64,000 nucleotides of DNA from Bacteroides propionicigenes (GCF_018390535.1 NZ_JAHBBW010000016.1:1-64000), one strand, 5' to 3'; shown: positions 37,634-47,063, counted from the stretch's first letter. Notes: generated by a model not told the origin, from the sequence alone. Numbers and translations are program-made.

Positions 37634-39802
37634 TTATTCGTAAACTAATTCTAAGTCGTCAAGCCACATGGTACTGCCTACCCCGCCGCTGAAATAATCA
37701 CCGTACTTGCTGGATGAAGCTACGATGATGATAGCCGTAGGTTTCCGGTTGGTGTAGCGATAGTCCACCGGAATGGTGAACTCTATCATCCCTTCGCCTT
37801 CGGTAGAAGAGGTGAAGTCCTTTTCACCGTAGCCTATGATATATTCACTGTTCACATCAAACAATTGCGCACTGTTGATATTCTTGAAATTGGTCTTGAC
37901 GATTACCGGCCAAGTCTCGCCGCCATAGCTTTCGCCGGGCCAGTTGCCCAGTACAATGAAGATACTGCCTATGTCGGGGTCGCCGGTATTGATATAGTCG
38001 CAATTGTTGTCGTTGTCTACCGTAGCGGATATATAGCGTACATAGCCATGTAGTGCTGTCGGGCGGGAATTGAACGGACGTCCCCAACCTATTACTCCGT
38101 TTCCGGTAACACCATCCATTTTGGTTTCCAAATATTTTCCGGTAAATATGTTTCCTGCGGCAAACTGTCCGATACCCAACATACTGGCGAATTTGGACTC
38201 CAACTTGGCTGCATAGTTGCCGCTGTGTTTCACCGCATCGTCCGAGGTAGTGATGTCCACACTTGCTTTCTTGGAACCATGATTACCGGTATCCCAAAAC
38301 ATCGTTCCGCCGGACTCGAACACATAAGCCGGCTTGGAACCGTGCCAGTTCTCGAATCCCGAATTGGGAAGCTGCGCCGCCTTTTCGGTAGTGAACTTGC
38401 AGACCACCGAGGATGCTTTCTCTCCCGCTACGGCTACGTACTCGTAGGTGGTGGCAACTTTCAGTCCGGTGACGGAAGCTGTCAGTTCTTTACCTGTCAG
38501 GGTTGCTTCTGTTTCCTCCCATGAGGACGAACCTACTGCCCGGTATCGGAATGTCAGCGGCTCGGCTGTTTCTTTCATCAAACCGCCTCGCAGGGTGGCT
38601 TTGGATGTCCATACTTCGCCTTCGAGAGCGTCTTTGGTCAGCACCGTTGCATCGGAAGCCGATATGGAGAGTAATCCTTCGTTGGTGCGTCCGCGGGCAT
38701 CGGTGGCGTGTAGCACGATGTTGTATGTTCCTTCCTTGGCAGTGATTTGCTTCATCAAGTGGTCCGAGAAAGTTACCGTCATGGTTCCCATACCGCTACC
38801 TGCATTGTATACGGAGACGAATTCCAGCCCTTTGTCTTTCAGGCGTCCTCTTTCCATAGGCGTCAGTTTCATGAGATTCATTTGTGCAGGAAGTCCGCAG
38901 TCCGCCAATTGCCGGCACGACATGGAGAGCTCTTTCAGAAAGGCTGTGGTGGTTACGGTATATTCCAACTTTGTGCCTTGATTTATCTCGTAAAAAGCGG
39001 ATGAAGTGATGTCAAAACCCACCCCTTGGAATATGGGACGCTGGTAGATTTGCACTTCTTCGGTTTCTGTTTTTATGGGTTCGGCATTGACGCTTACCTG
39101 TACCATACCGCCGCCTACTTCGTATTCCGTAGGTACAAAGTTGAAAGAGAGATCGTAGCGGTAGGCGGATTTCACATCCTTAATGTTTTCTTCTTTGGTA
39201 TAGTTCTTACCGTCGGGAGTGGTTGCTTCCAACTTCCAAGACAGAGTTCTGTCGTCTTCGGGCAACATATAGTATCCTATGGAATCTTTGCTCTCCGGCA
39301 GGTAATTTAATGTTCCGTCCACGCTGGAAACCGTGACTTTATAAGTCTGGAAAACGGATCTCAATACTTCATCGTACTTTACGGCAACTACTGTGTTGGC
39401 AATGCCGCAGGTCAGGTTGAGATTGGTTACTTCTCCGCTGTTGATGTCGAATGGCTTTGCTTCTCTGTAGAATTTGGTCTCGAAAGATGCAGGCACCGAA
39501 TCTCCGGCAATCACTTGGGCTGTATAACTTCCGGAAGAGAGGTAGAGTGCTCCGGGCACTTCGTTGACACCTGTATAGCGGCGTATCACTCCCTTGTCAC
39601 TGAAAATGCTGATAGTACAATGTTGCTGTAAAGAGTCTTGCAGCTCATCGGACATCGCACGGGTAGTTACGCTTATCCGGTCGGTTACACCGACTTGCAG
39701 ATGAAGTGTACCTTCTCCGTTCAGGATGTCTTTTTCCGTACAGGAGGTGAGGGCAATCACCGCTGCACATATTAAGCTGTATTTTATATATTTCCTTATC
39801 AT
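37634..39802 (-). CDS. DUF4493/PCMD lipoprotein with an extra middle module
   Basis: This 722-residue lipoprotein (lipobox ALTSC, Cys21) has a DUF4493-type domain that opens with GEGTLHLQVGV and has TTRA at about 46-49. A middle module at about 250-385 carries a hydrophobic pattern also seen in the 420- and 839-residue proteins of the operon. A fibronectin-like module (LKVATTYEYVAVAG) precedes the PCMD domain, which starts at PNSGFENWHGSK and ends in WLDDLELVYE. The module order is the same as in the first gene of the operon. It is probably exposed on the cell surface. It starts 10 bp after the preceding gene. Confidence 0.86.
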   Translation of the reverse strand: MIRKYIKYSLICAAVIALTSCTEKDILNGEGTLHLQVGVTDRISVTTRAMSDELQDSLQQHCTISIFSDKGVIRRYTGVNEVPGALYLSSGSYTAQVIAGDSVPASFETKFYREAKPFDINSGEVTNLNLTCGIANTVVAVKYDEVLRSVFQTYKVTVSSVDGTLNYLPESKDSIGYYMLPEDDRTLSWKLEATTPDGKNYTKEENIKDVKSAYRYDLSFNFVPTEYEVGGGMVQVSVNAEPIKTETEEVQIYQRPIFQGVGFDITSSAFYEINQGTKLEYTVTTTAFLKELSMSCRQLADCGLPAQMNLMKLTPMERGRLKDKGLEFVSVYNAGSGMGTMTVTFSDHLMKQITAKEGTYNIVLHATDARGRTNEGLLSISASDATVLTKDALEGEVWTSKATLRGGLMKETAEPLTFRYRAVGSSSWEETEATLTGKELTASVTGLKVATTYEYVAVAGEKASSVVCKFTTEKAAQLPNSGFENWHGSKPAYVFESGGTMFWDTGNHGSKKASVDITTSDDAVKHSGNYAAKLESKFASMLGIGQFAAGNIFTGKYLETKMDGVTGNGVIGWGRPFNSRPTALHGYVRYISATVDNDNNCDYINTGDPDIGSIFIVLGNWPGESYGGETWPVIVKTNFKNINSAQLFDVNSEYIIGYGEKDFTSSTEGEGMIEFTIPVDYRYTNRKPTAIIIVASSSKYGDYFSGGVGSTMWLDDLELVYE

Positions 39803-39812
39803 CGAGCTTTAA

Positions 39813-41075
39813 TTAATTTACTTTTAAAGTCAATATGGCGGAGGCTGTTTTTCCCGTATTGTCCGTAACCTTCAGACTGAACTGGTGAGTACCGGAGAAA
39901 CCGGCCAGCATACCTGTGAATCCGCTGATGTCAAAATCCATATCAGTCTTTCCGGTTACTTGGTCTCCGTAAGGTAAACCTAAGTTTTTGATAGTTCCTA
40001 ATATGTTCTCTGCCGGATTTGCCAAGTCAAAGTCCGTGAGGTGCAAGTCGGCAATAGCTCCGGTAAAGTCCGAGCTGCTGGATGTGATGCCTACTTCCAG
40101 TTTCTGGATGCTGTTTGGCGCTGCGATTTTTACAACAACCGGATAAGGATTCTCCGGGGAAGTCTCTGCCGGAATGGTAATGCTTTGATTGATATCGAAA
40201 TCCTTACCCACGATAGTTGGTTGGGTCTGGTCGTCTGGCTCGTCCGGATCGGGATTATCGGGAATCAACTCTTCATCTTCCGGATCTATGGTGATGTCTT
40301 TTTCAACAATATCGCAGGTGACGTCTATTTGTATATTAATACCTCCCATCTCTCCATTTTCGCCGTCACCCCCGCTGTTTTCTTTCATTGAATATTTGAT
40401 GATGCGCTCTTCTCCGGGTTGCACGTCGATGAATGCTTTGGACATCGTAACCTTTTCTCCGTTTACAGTCGCACTCAGGTCGGTTATCAGAATGTTTGTT
40501 TCGCCGATAGCTTTGAAATATCCTGCGCGTGTTTCATCTTTGGCATATTCCAGATGACCTTCTCCAAGAGAAACTCCCACTTTGGAATCCTCTCCGAGCA
40601 GGGCTTTAAGCTCATCGTCATACTCTATTCTAACTTTGATGTTGTTCAGGGAGCAAACCAACGCTTGCAGGTCGGTTACTGTATTCTCGGTTATTTCAAA
40701 ATCTTGCTTGGCAAAATAATAGGGTTTCTCGAATTCAGCCGGCTGCACCTCGTGAGACATGGCAGTAATACTGTAATGGCTTACTTTGAGAGTGAATATT
40801 TCGGGCATTTCGCTATACTTCCATTCTTGCACCATTTTTCCTTCTTTATCCTTATCGTAGATGCGGATAATGAAATCATTCGTACTGACAGCACGGGTTA
40901 CGGTGGAAGTACTCTCGTCAACAGAAACTTGGAGGGCAGACAAACTTATTTGTCCTTCAGCGCGATTGTCTACTTCTTCAGTGACTTTTCCGCTATTCCA
41001 CGTTTCACGCTCGCATGAAGAGAATGCAAGTAATGTGAAAAACGCCAGGGTAAATATTGCTGTTAGATTCTTCAT
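39813..41075 (-). CDS. DUF4493-type lipoprotein with shared C-terminal module
   Basis: This 420-residue lipoprotein (lipobox AFSSC, Cys21) has a DUF4493-type N-terminal domain with EGQISLSALQV and VTRA at about 59-62. An acidic linker rich in Pro, Asp and Glu follows at about 255-290. The last 130 residues form a beta-rich module with DLANPAENILGTIKNLGLP and TDNTGKTASAILTLKV. The same pattern recurs inside the 839-residue protein upstream (DLANPDPSVLATMQGLGL, ATDKLNKVSEVPLVLKI), where it is followed by PCMD. So this protein looks like a shorter relative without the PCMD domain. Function is unknown. Confidence 0.85.
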   Translation of the reverse strand: MKNLTAIFTLAFFTLLAFSSCERETWNSGKVTEEVDNRAEGQISLSALQVSVDESTSTVTRAVSTNDFIIRIYDKDKEGKMVQEWKYSEMPEIFTLKVSHYSITAMSHEVQPAEFEKPYYFAKQDFEITENTVTDLQALVCSLNNIKVRIEYDDELKALLGEDSKVGVSLGEGHLEYAKDETRAGYFKAIGETNILITDLSATVNGEKVTMSKAFIDVQPGEERIIKYSMKENSGGDGENGEMGGINIQIDVTCDIVEKDITIDPEDEELIPDNPDPDEPDDQTQPTIVGKDFDINQSITIPAETSPENPYPVVVKIAAPNSIQKLEVGITSSSSDFTGAIADLHLTDFDLANPAENILGTIKNLGLPYGDQVTGKTDMDFDISGFTGMLAGFSGTHQFSLKVTDNTGKTASAILTLKVN

Positions 41076-41093
41076 ATTTCGTTGTTTATTTCT

Positions 41094-43613
41094 TTAATAT
41101 TCTAATGAGACATTGTCGATGGTTAATATATTGCCGATATGACGGGAGTCACCGTATCCGCTAAACATTCCGCTATTACCCACAACAGCTAATGTGGAGG
41201 GAGAGTCGGATGCGCTCGACAAGAACATAATTGTTATATATTTGGCTTTTTTTGCTTCTGTATAGTTTATGTTAATAGTACCGGGCAGGTAATTGTTGGT
41301 AGTTGTGGAAATGATCAGTTCTCCTTTACCTATTACCGTTCTATTCTCATCTTCTAAAACCACATACGCTTTTGCTGATTCTCCATTGTATGAATAAAAT
41401 GTATAATAGAAGTGAACGGCAGCCGGACGGGATTCAAATGAATGTCCCAAAGTTTCTGTTTGAGTCTTACGGTCGTATGTGCCGATAAATAATCTTCCTG
41501 CTGTTCTTTGGTCTGCATAGTTTACGCCGGTATCAGTTCCGGGTCCCCAGTTGTTTTTACCCCAACCGACTGTCGATAGCTCTACTGATACATTTCCATC
41601 GAAAGCTCCGGTATTTAAGCTCATTCCTTTATACGTGTTTAAATGCCAGCTTGCGGTGTGCATATTGGCAGCATTGGTTGGCACACTACCCGGATATGCG
41701 CCATAATACCATGATGCATCAGCCAACTCTTGGGTGGTCTTATCATTATATGTACTCCACCATCTGTCTGTATCTGTTGATTTGTAAGGATGGTAAGCAT
41801 AGATAACTTGTCCGCCAATGGCTGAGCTTTTCTCCCATACTTTGTTTTCCGACCATTCTTCAAAATCGGAATTGGGTATTTGCAATTCTTCTTCCGTCTT
41901 GACAGAAATCTCATTGAGCACTTTGATTGTATTCGTTCCTTTGATGATTGCTTTGAATGTATAGTTAGTATTAGGTTCCAATCCGGTTACTTCAATTGCT
42001 TCTTTTACCTTTTTTTGCGTTGGAGAAGACCATGCACCCGATTCTTTTTTGTACTCTAAGGTAATGTCATTTACGGTTTTGAGGTATTCGGTTGTTCCTT
42101 CCGTATCTCCTACTAAATATATGGTAGCTTTCTTTGCCCATACACTCCCTTCCGGAGAAGATAATGAACATGAGGATTCTCCAATTCCCACGGTTACTAT
42201 ATTTTCTTTATCACCTGCGATGATTTTGATTTGTTGCGGGTCTTGTATTTCTTCGAACGGCAGGAAGATTTGATGCTTTTCTACATCACTTTCCACTTTT
42301 GCAGGAGTGAGCGACTGCCAATATCCGTATGCTTGATATTGATACCGGACTTTGCTGATGTCTCCTTTTAGAGTTATGGTCAGCTGTATGGAGGTACTTC
42401 CCCGCATGACGTTCATAGGCTGGGCCACATCAAAATCATTGGACAAGGATTTTATTTTGAGCACTAACGGTACTTCGCTCACTTTATTCAGCTTGTCTGT
42501 GGCAATAAGAGTAAAAGTACTTTCACTGTTCGCTTCAGAATAGGCTATATTAACCAATACTTTGGTAAAGTCCAGTATTGCCATCTTATCAATATTGGCA
42601 CTCAGTCCTTTGGTTGCCAACCCTAATCCTTGCATGGTGGCAAGAACACTCGGGTCGGGATTAGCTAAGTCTATTTCGTCGGGCCAGCCTTTTTCTATGA
42701 GGGAGGGCGAACGGGTTATCAGTATGCACTTGGCAATACCGCCACGTGCCGTCAACAGGGTGGACAGTTGCGATTTGGGTTCTGTCCATTCTATTAATTC
42801 CTGTGCCACTCCCGACTCAAATCCTGTTGGAGTGAAAAAAGGCGGATACGTATTCAGGGCTTCATCCGAGATATTGATAACTATCGGCTCTCTCTCCGTT
42901 TCTTCACTGAAAGATATGTTCAGTTCGGTTCCGCCCGCATTTACATCAAATTTGATACGATAATGTGTACGCGCTTTTGCATCTTCAATGGGAGAGGGCT
43001 CAAATGTTACCTTGTTTCCTTGTTGCTTGCTGCCTGTCATGTAAATGCTTACTTTTCCGGGCTTGACGTATGCCGCACGTGTTTCGCTCTTACTGAATGT
43101 AATGTCTGACCCTCCGGCCGGACGTATCTTAACGGAATAGTCGGTGAAGTATTTTTTGAAAGTTTCTGTATATTCAGTGGTGATTTTTACATTGGCGAGA
43201 CGGCAAGTTACGGATACATCCGTGCTTTCACTTTTCTTGATAGAAAAGTCCTCTATCCCTTCATAATATGGAGCATCAAAACCTTGTGTCTCGATGTTTC
43301 CATAAGCTGCCTTCAAGGTATAATTGCCGGCCGGTATCTCTGTGCCGTCTGTAAAGTCGGCATATTTATCCCATGAGAGTTTTATGCTATTATTCTGAAG
43401 AACTGCAATAGTGAAATTGTTTATATCGGGTTTTGTACCTTCATCAGTAGTTGCGCGTGTGATGGTACTTTCCACGCTTGTATCGGCTGCCAATCTTAGA
43501 TTAAGCTTGCCTCGGTTTGATATTTGTTCGTCATCCTGTTCACATCCGGATAATATGAAACATATAGTTGCAAACAGGGTCAGAATAGTTGTGTATTTTT
43601 TGCCCATTGACAA
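41094..43613 (-). CDS. Large DUF4493/PCMD lipoprotein, first gene of the surface operon
   Basis: This 839-residue lipoprotein (lipobox ILSGC, Cys24) has four parts. A DUF4493-type domain spans about 34-245 and carries TITRA at 51-54. A module at about 250-390 is shared with the next gene. A fibronectin-like region spans about 480-575 (GLEPNTNYTFKAI). A PCMD domain spans about 580-839, from PNSDFEEWSEN to TIDNVSLEY. It is promoter-proximal in the eight-gene operon, with a TATCTTTG box 45 bp upstream. A Met at 43607 is an alternative start. The gene is AT-richer than the next two. It is likely a major surface-exposed component. Confidence 0.86.
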   Translation of the reverse strand: MSMGKKYTTILTLFATICFILSGCEQDDEQISNRGKLNLRLAADTSVESTITRATTDEGTKPDINNFTIAVLQNNSIKLSWDKYADFTDGTEIPAGNYTLKAAYGNIETQGFDAPYYEGIEDFSIKKSESTDVSVTCRLANVKITTEYTETFKKYFTDYSVKIRPAGGSDITFSKSETRAAYVKPGKVSIYMTGSKQQGNKVTFEPSPIEDAKARTHYRIKFDVNAGGTELNISFSEETEREPIVINISDEALNTYPPFFTPTGFESGVAQELIEWTEPKSQLSTLLTARGGIAKCILITRSPSLIEKGWPDEIDLANPDPSVLATMQGLGLATKGLSANIDKMAILDFTKVLVNIAYSEANSESTFTLIATDKLNKVSEVPLVLKIKSLSNDFDVAQPMNVMRGSTSIQLTITLKGDISKVRYQYQAYGYWQSLTPAKVESDVEKHQIFLPFEEIQDPQQIKIIAGDKENIVTVGIGESSCSLSSPEGSVWAKKATIYLVGDTEGTTEYLKTVNDITLEYKKESGAWSSPTQKKVKEAIEVTGLEPNTNYTFKAIIKGTNTIKVLNEISVKTEEELQIPNSDFEEWSENKVWEKSSAIGGQVIYAYHPYKSTDTDRWWSTYNDKTTQELADASWYYGAYPGSVPTNAANMHTASWHLNTYKGMSLNTGAFDGNVSVELSTVGWGKNNWGPGTDTGVNYADQRTAGRLFIGTYDRKTQTETLGHSFESRPAAVHFYYTFYSYNGESAKAYVVLEDENRTVIGKGELIISTTTNNYLPGTININYTEAKKAKYITIMFLSSASDSPSTLAVVGNSGMFSGYGDSRHIGNILTIDNVSLEY

Positions 43614-43657
43614 TACTTAATTATCTTTTTTACCTATTAAAATCTAAAACTGGGGAC

Positions 43658-43665
43658 AAAGATAC
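43658..43665 (-). promoter_or_regulatory. -7 box of the DUF4493/PCMD operon
   Basis: TATCTTTG on the minus strand is the only full match in the 191-bp region before the operon. Upstream of it lie two direct GCGATAAA copies (43676-43683 and 43710-43717) flanking a short hairpin (CTGTAAA at 43690, TTTACAG at 43704), a possible operator. No invertible-promoter repeats were seen. Confidence 0.55.
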
Positions 43666-43721
43666 TGTTTTTTGGCGATAAAATAGCCCTGTAAAGCCTT
43701 ATTTTACAGCGATAAATGAAA

Positions 43722-43746
43722 AATGGGACATCATTTGTCCCATTTC
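43722..43746 (-). terminator. Hairpin after the receiver/PPDK_N gene
   Basis: AAATGGGACA at 43722-43731 pairs perfectly with TGTCCCATTT at 43737-43746 around a 5-nt loop. On the minus strand TTTTTCATTT follows. It would end transcription from 43805 before the surface operon begins. Confidence 0.6.
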
Positions 43747-43804
43747 CTGCAAAAAAAGAAAAGTTGTTTAAAGTGCTTTTTAGCTTATTTTTGATTATGA
43801 ATTG

Positions 43805-46774
43805 TTAGGGTTGGGGCAGTAATACCACTCCTTGTTTCTTCTTCCCGTCCATTTTGGCCGTTATCGGATGCTCGAAACGGACATGGCGCAAGTATTTGGT
43901 CTCATGCACAGCAGGTTGTGCATTCAGGAAGTCTTGATTGTATACACCGTCGTTCATAAACGCATTAATCGTAAAATAGCCTACTCCAAAGGAAGTAAGG
44001 TTCTGGAAGAAGTGCGTTCCCTGACTGGGATCGACACGGTAATTCGTCAGTCCGGCTTCCACGATGATACGTGCGGCACTGATATGAGGCCATTTCACGG
44101 GAATACCCAACCAAGTATCACTGCTACCCCAACGTCCGGGGCCTATCAGAATATAATTCTTTCCTTCATTTAAGAATTGTTGGTTCAGCTTTTCTATCTC
44201 CCAAGCAATTTCCTGATTGTGGGAGGCGCTGTAATCATCGGTCTTTACATAGATTACGTCCTGCAGTTCGTTCATGATGCCATGTCCCAGGGAGTTGTTG
44301 GAACGGAGCAGCAGGTTTTCATCGGGAATAGCCGTGAGGTCCTCATCGAGCATTTCCTTGCTGTCGACAATCGGACGGATTTGCAATAGGTAGAATGTGC
44401 CGGTCTTGTCTTTTTCCCGGCTCATGGTAGCTGCGAATTCAATCTCTACAGGACGGCGCATCTCCTGTTGCCCGTATTTCAATGCCAATTGCAGAATACG
44501 GGGCAGGGGGAATACATCATGTTGCAAGATGTTGGCAAAGGTGATGACTTTACGTCCGCCCGGATATAAACCGTCGCGGATAATCTGGTCGTACGGGTCG
44601 TAGGTGGAAGCTATGTAATTGAGCGAACCGTCTTTCTCGGCCTCTTTTACGTGCAACTTCAATAGGTTGAAGCCGTCGTCGATAGAGAAATCGTGACCGG
44701 CATTACGCAAATCGAGGGCATAGAAACGTGTCTGGGTTTCTTTCAGCGCAATTTCCATTTCACTGGTTTGCAGCACCTGATTGGGGTGGTAGGGAGAGAA
44801 GCGGAGGGTCATGCCGCCATCTACGATATATTTACCTAAGCCGAGTGCCAGGTTGACAATGCCTTCTTCGGCTTTTTCGTCGCCGATAGGGTAGTAATTG
44901 AGCGAGCGTGCCACACCCGACATGGAAGGATAGTAACGGTCACCATATTGGTTGCCGACCACTTCTTGCAGGATAACGGCCATCTTCTCTTGGTCGATTA
45001 CATTGCTTGTGGCCTGCATATAAGCCTTGGAGTCACGGAAATATACAGAGGCATAAACCCCCTTGATTGCATCACTGAGCATACGGAGCATTTCATACTT
45101 GTCATCCAGGTAAGGAATCATATAAGTATTGTATATTCCGGCGAAAGGTTGGTAATGCGAATCTTCCAGCAGGGAGGAGGAACGGATGGCGATAGGCGAT
45201 TTTACTACATCGAAGAAAGTAAAAAAGTCTTCAACCAGACGGTCGGGCAGCTTGGCTTTCAGGAAATAACGCAGAATCACATCATCGTCTGCGTCAGAGA
45301 GGGCTATCTGATACAGATTGTTGGTTTCCATGAACTCGTCGAATACATCTGTACAGAGCACTACGGTCTTGGGGATGGCAACACGGGCGTTCTCAAATTC
45401 TTCGAATTCGGGGTGGTGTTTCACCATGTTGTCGATGAATGCGAGGCCACGTCCTTTTCCGCCCAATGAACCGTCTCCGATGCGGGCGAAATTCGAGTAA
45501 CGGTCGAAACGGTCACGTCTGAATACCGCTACCACTCCCTGGTTCTTCATCTTGCGGTACTTCACGATTGCCTCGAAGATGATTTTGCGATGGGCGTCTA
45601 CGTCTTGCAGGCTGTTCCATGTAATGGGCTTCAGGAACTCGCCAATGGGGAACATGGCACGCGAATAGAGCCAGCGGCTCACATGGTTGCGGCTGATATG
45701 GTACAGGAACGATTCTGCCGGTACTGCAAAGAGGATGTTCTGAAGTTCCTTCAGGTTTTTGACGCGGGCGATTTCTTCCAATGTGTCGGGGTTGCGGAAG
45801 ATGAAGTCGCCGAAACCGAAATTATCCGATACGATACGGCGTAAGTCCACGTCCATCTTCTTGGAATTCTTGTCGATGAAAGACGCATCGTATTTGGCGG
45901 CATACAATACGTTTTCCGATTCGGAAGATTGTATAATCAACGGGACAAACGGGTCTTCCTTGCGTATGGCGGCACATAACTTTATACCTGCAAGCGCGTC
46001 TTTTTCACCACGCTCTATGCGGGGAAAACGAACGTCTGTGATAACTCCCAAAATGTTGTTCTTGTATTTTTCGTATATGCCGATTGCTTCATTATAAGTA
46101 CGTGCAAGGACTATTTTAGGGCGTCCTCTCATGCGGAGCGTACGTTGGTGGGCGTTCAGGGCTTCGGTAGAGAATTCCTGACTCTGTTTTAATACGAATT
46201 TATAGAGGTTGGGCAGGATGGAGGAGTAGAAGCGGATGCCGTCTTCTACCAGAAGGATGATTTGCACACCGACTTCGCTGACATCATGCTCCAGATTCAT
46301 TTTGTCCTCAATCAGTTTGATGATAGACACCAACAAGTCAGTATTGCCCAACCAGCAGAAGATGTATTCGAACGGACTGAGGTCTTCATTGGCAATGCGT
46401 TTGGTGATGCCATGACTGAACGGGGTCAGAATTACCATGGGAATATGCTCGTATTGTCCTTTGATATTTCGTGCCACATCAAACCCTTCATTGTCTCCTG
46501 TTCCGGGCATACATATAATAAGATCGTAGGGCATGGAAGACAGTTGCGCCAATGCCTCCTCGCAAGTGGATACCTGCGTGAAACGTGGCGGATAGCGCAA
46601 GGAGAGCGAGGTGTATTCATTGAAGATTTTTTCGTCGATACGTCCGTCGTCTTCCAGCATGAAAGCGTCATAAGGGTTGGCGATTAAAAGCACATTGAAG
46701 ATACGTCGTGTCATGAGGTTGGCAAACTGCGTATCTTTGAAATATAGCTGGTTCAATTTAAACTTACTAAGCAT
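43805..46774 (-). CDS. Two receiver domains fused to a PEP-synthase-type ATP-binding domain
   Basis: This 989-residue protein is often labelled PEP synthase, but that is not what the sequence shows. Residues about 25-155 resemble a receiver domain without the phosphate-accepting Asp (Cys in LIICMPG). Residues about 168-310 form an intact receiver (Glu177-Asp178, Asp247 in VITDVRF, Lys302 in FIDKNS). Residues about 430-800 match the PPDK N-terminal ATP-grasp domain (GSLGGKGRGLA, IAIRSSSLLEDS, LLQIRPI). A conserved C-terminal part (about 860-989, IGPGRWGSSDTWLG) follows. The phosphohistidine swivel domain and the PEP-binding barrel are absent. It may be a phosphorylation-controlled ATP-dependent phosphotransferase. 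The partner is unknown. Confidence 0.88.
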   Translation of the reverse strand: MLSKFKLNQLYFKDTQFANLMTRRIFNVLLIANPYDAFMLEDDGRIDEKIFNEYTSLSLRYPPRFTQVSTCEEALAQLSSMPYDLIICMPGTGDNEGFDVARNIKGQYEHIPMVILTPFSHGITKRIANEDLSPFEYIFCWLGNTDLLVSIIKLIEDKMNLEHDVSEVGVQIILLVEDGIRFYSSILPNLYKFVLKQSQEFSTEALNAHQRTLRMRGRPKIVLARTYNEAIGIYEKYKNNILGVITDVRFPRIERGEKDALAGIKLCAAIRKEDPFVPLIIQSSESENVLYAAKYDASFIDKNSKKMDVDLRRIVSDNFGFGDFIFRNPDTLEEIARVKNLKELQNILFAVPAESFLYHISRNHVSRWLYSRAMFPIGEFLKPITWNSLQDVDAHRKIIFEAIVKYRKMKNQGVVAVFRRDRFDRYSNFARIGDGSLGGKGRGLAFIDNMVKHHPEFEEFENARVAIPKTVVLCTDVFDEFMETNNLYQIALSDADDDVILRYFLKAKLPDRLVEDFFTFFDVVKSPIAIRSSSLLEDSHYQPFAGIYNTYMIPYLDDKYEMLRMLSDAIKGVYASVYFRDSKAYMQATSNVIDQEKMAVILQEVVGNQYGDRYYPSMSGVARSLNYYPIGDEKAEEGIVNLALGLGKYIVDGGMTLRFSPYHPNQVLQTSEMEIALKETQTRFYALDLRNAGHDFSIDDGFNLLKLHVKEAEKDGSLNYIASTYDPYDQIIRDGLYPGGRKVITFANILQHDVFPLPRILQLALKYGQQEMRRPVEIEFAATMSREKDKTGTFYLLQIRPIVDSKEMLDEDLTAIPDENLLLRSNNSLGHGIMNELQDVIYVKTDDYSASHNQEIAWEIEKLNQQFLNEGKNYILIGPGRWGSSDTWLGIPVKWPHISAARIIVEAGLTNYRVDPSQGTHFFQNLTSFGVGYFTINAFMNDGVYNQDFLNAQPAVHETKYLRHVRFEHPITAKMDGKKKQGVVLLPQP

Positions 46775-46803
46775 GGATTCTCATGGTTTATTAGTTCGGA
46801 GGA

Positions 46804-46811
46804 CAAAAGTA
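46804..46811 (-). promoter_or_regulatory. -7 box for the receiver/PPDK_N gene
   Basis: TACTTTTG on the minus strand, 30 bp before the start codon, matches TAnnTTTG. No clear -33 element was seen. Confidence 0.4.
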
Positions 46812-46983
46812 GCAATTAAAATGAAGAATGAAGAATGGGGAAGAAAGATTTGCTTTGGCAATGTATTTGCATAGGACAGCTTAATTCCGGTTTTCTCATT
46901 ATTTATATTCTATGAAATCTGACGTTTTATTATTATTTAATCAAAATATTGCTGCAATGCTTAGGCGTTTTGAAAAGTTTTCC

Positions 46984-46991
46984 TATATTTG
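46984..46991 (+). promoter_or_regulatory. -7 box for gdhA
   Basis: TATATTTG matches TAnnTTTG and implies a leader of about 65 nt before the gdhA start at 47064. The gap between the two divergent genes (46775-47063) holds no other recognisable feature. Confidence 0.45.
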
Positions 46992-47063
46992 CAGTGTTGT
47001 TTGTTGACATTTTGCTCAAAACAGCGTTAACTAACGAGGTAAGAACCTTTAAAACGTAATATT

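Noticed and set aside
43614..43804. Possible invertible promoter before the surface operon
   Set aside because: Only a 7-bp inverted pair and 8-bp direct repeats were found. There are no long inverted repeats flanking the promoter and no recombinase gene nearby.
43805..46774. Functional phosphoenolpyruvate synthase
   Set aside because: The phosphohistidine domain and PEP-binding barrel are absent, so only the ATP-binding part can be claimed.
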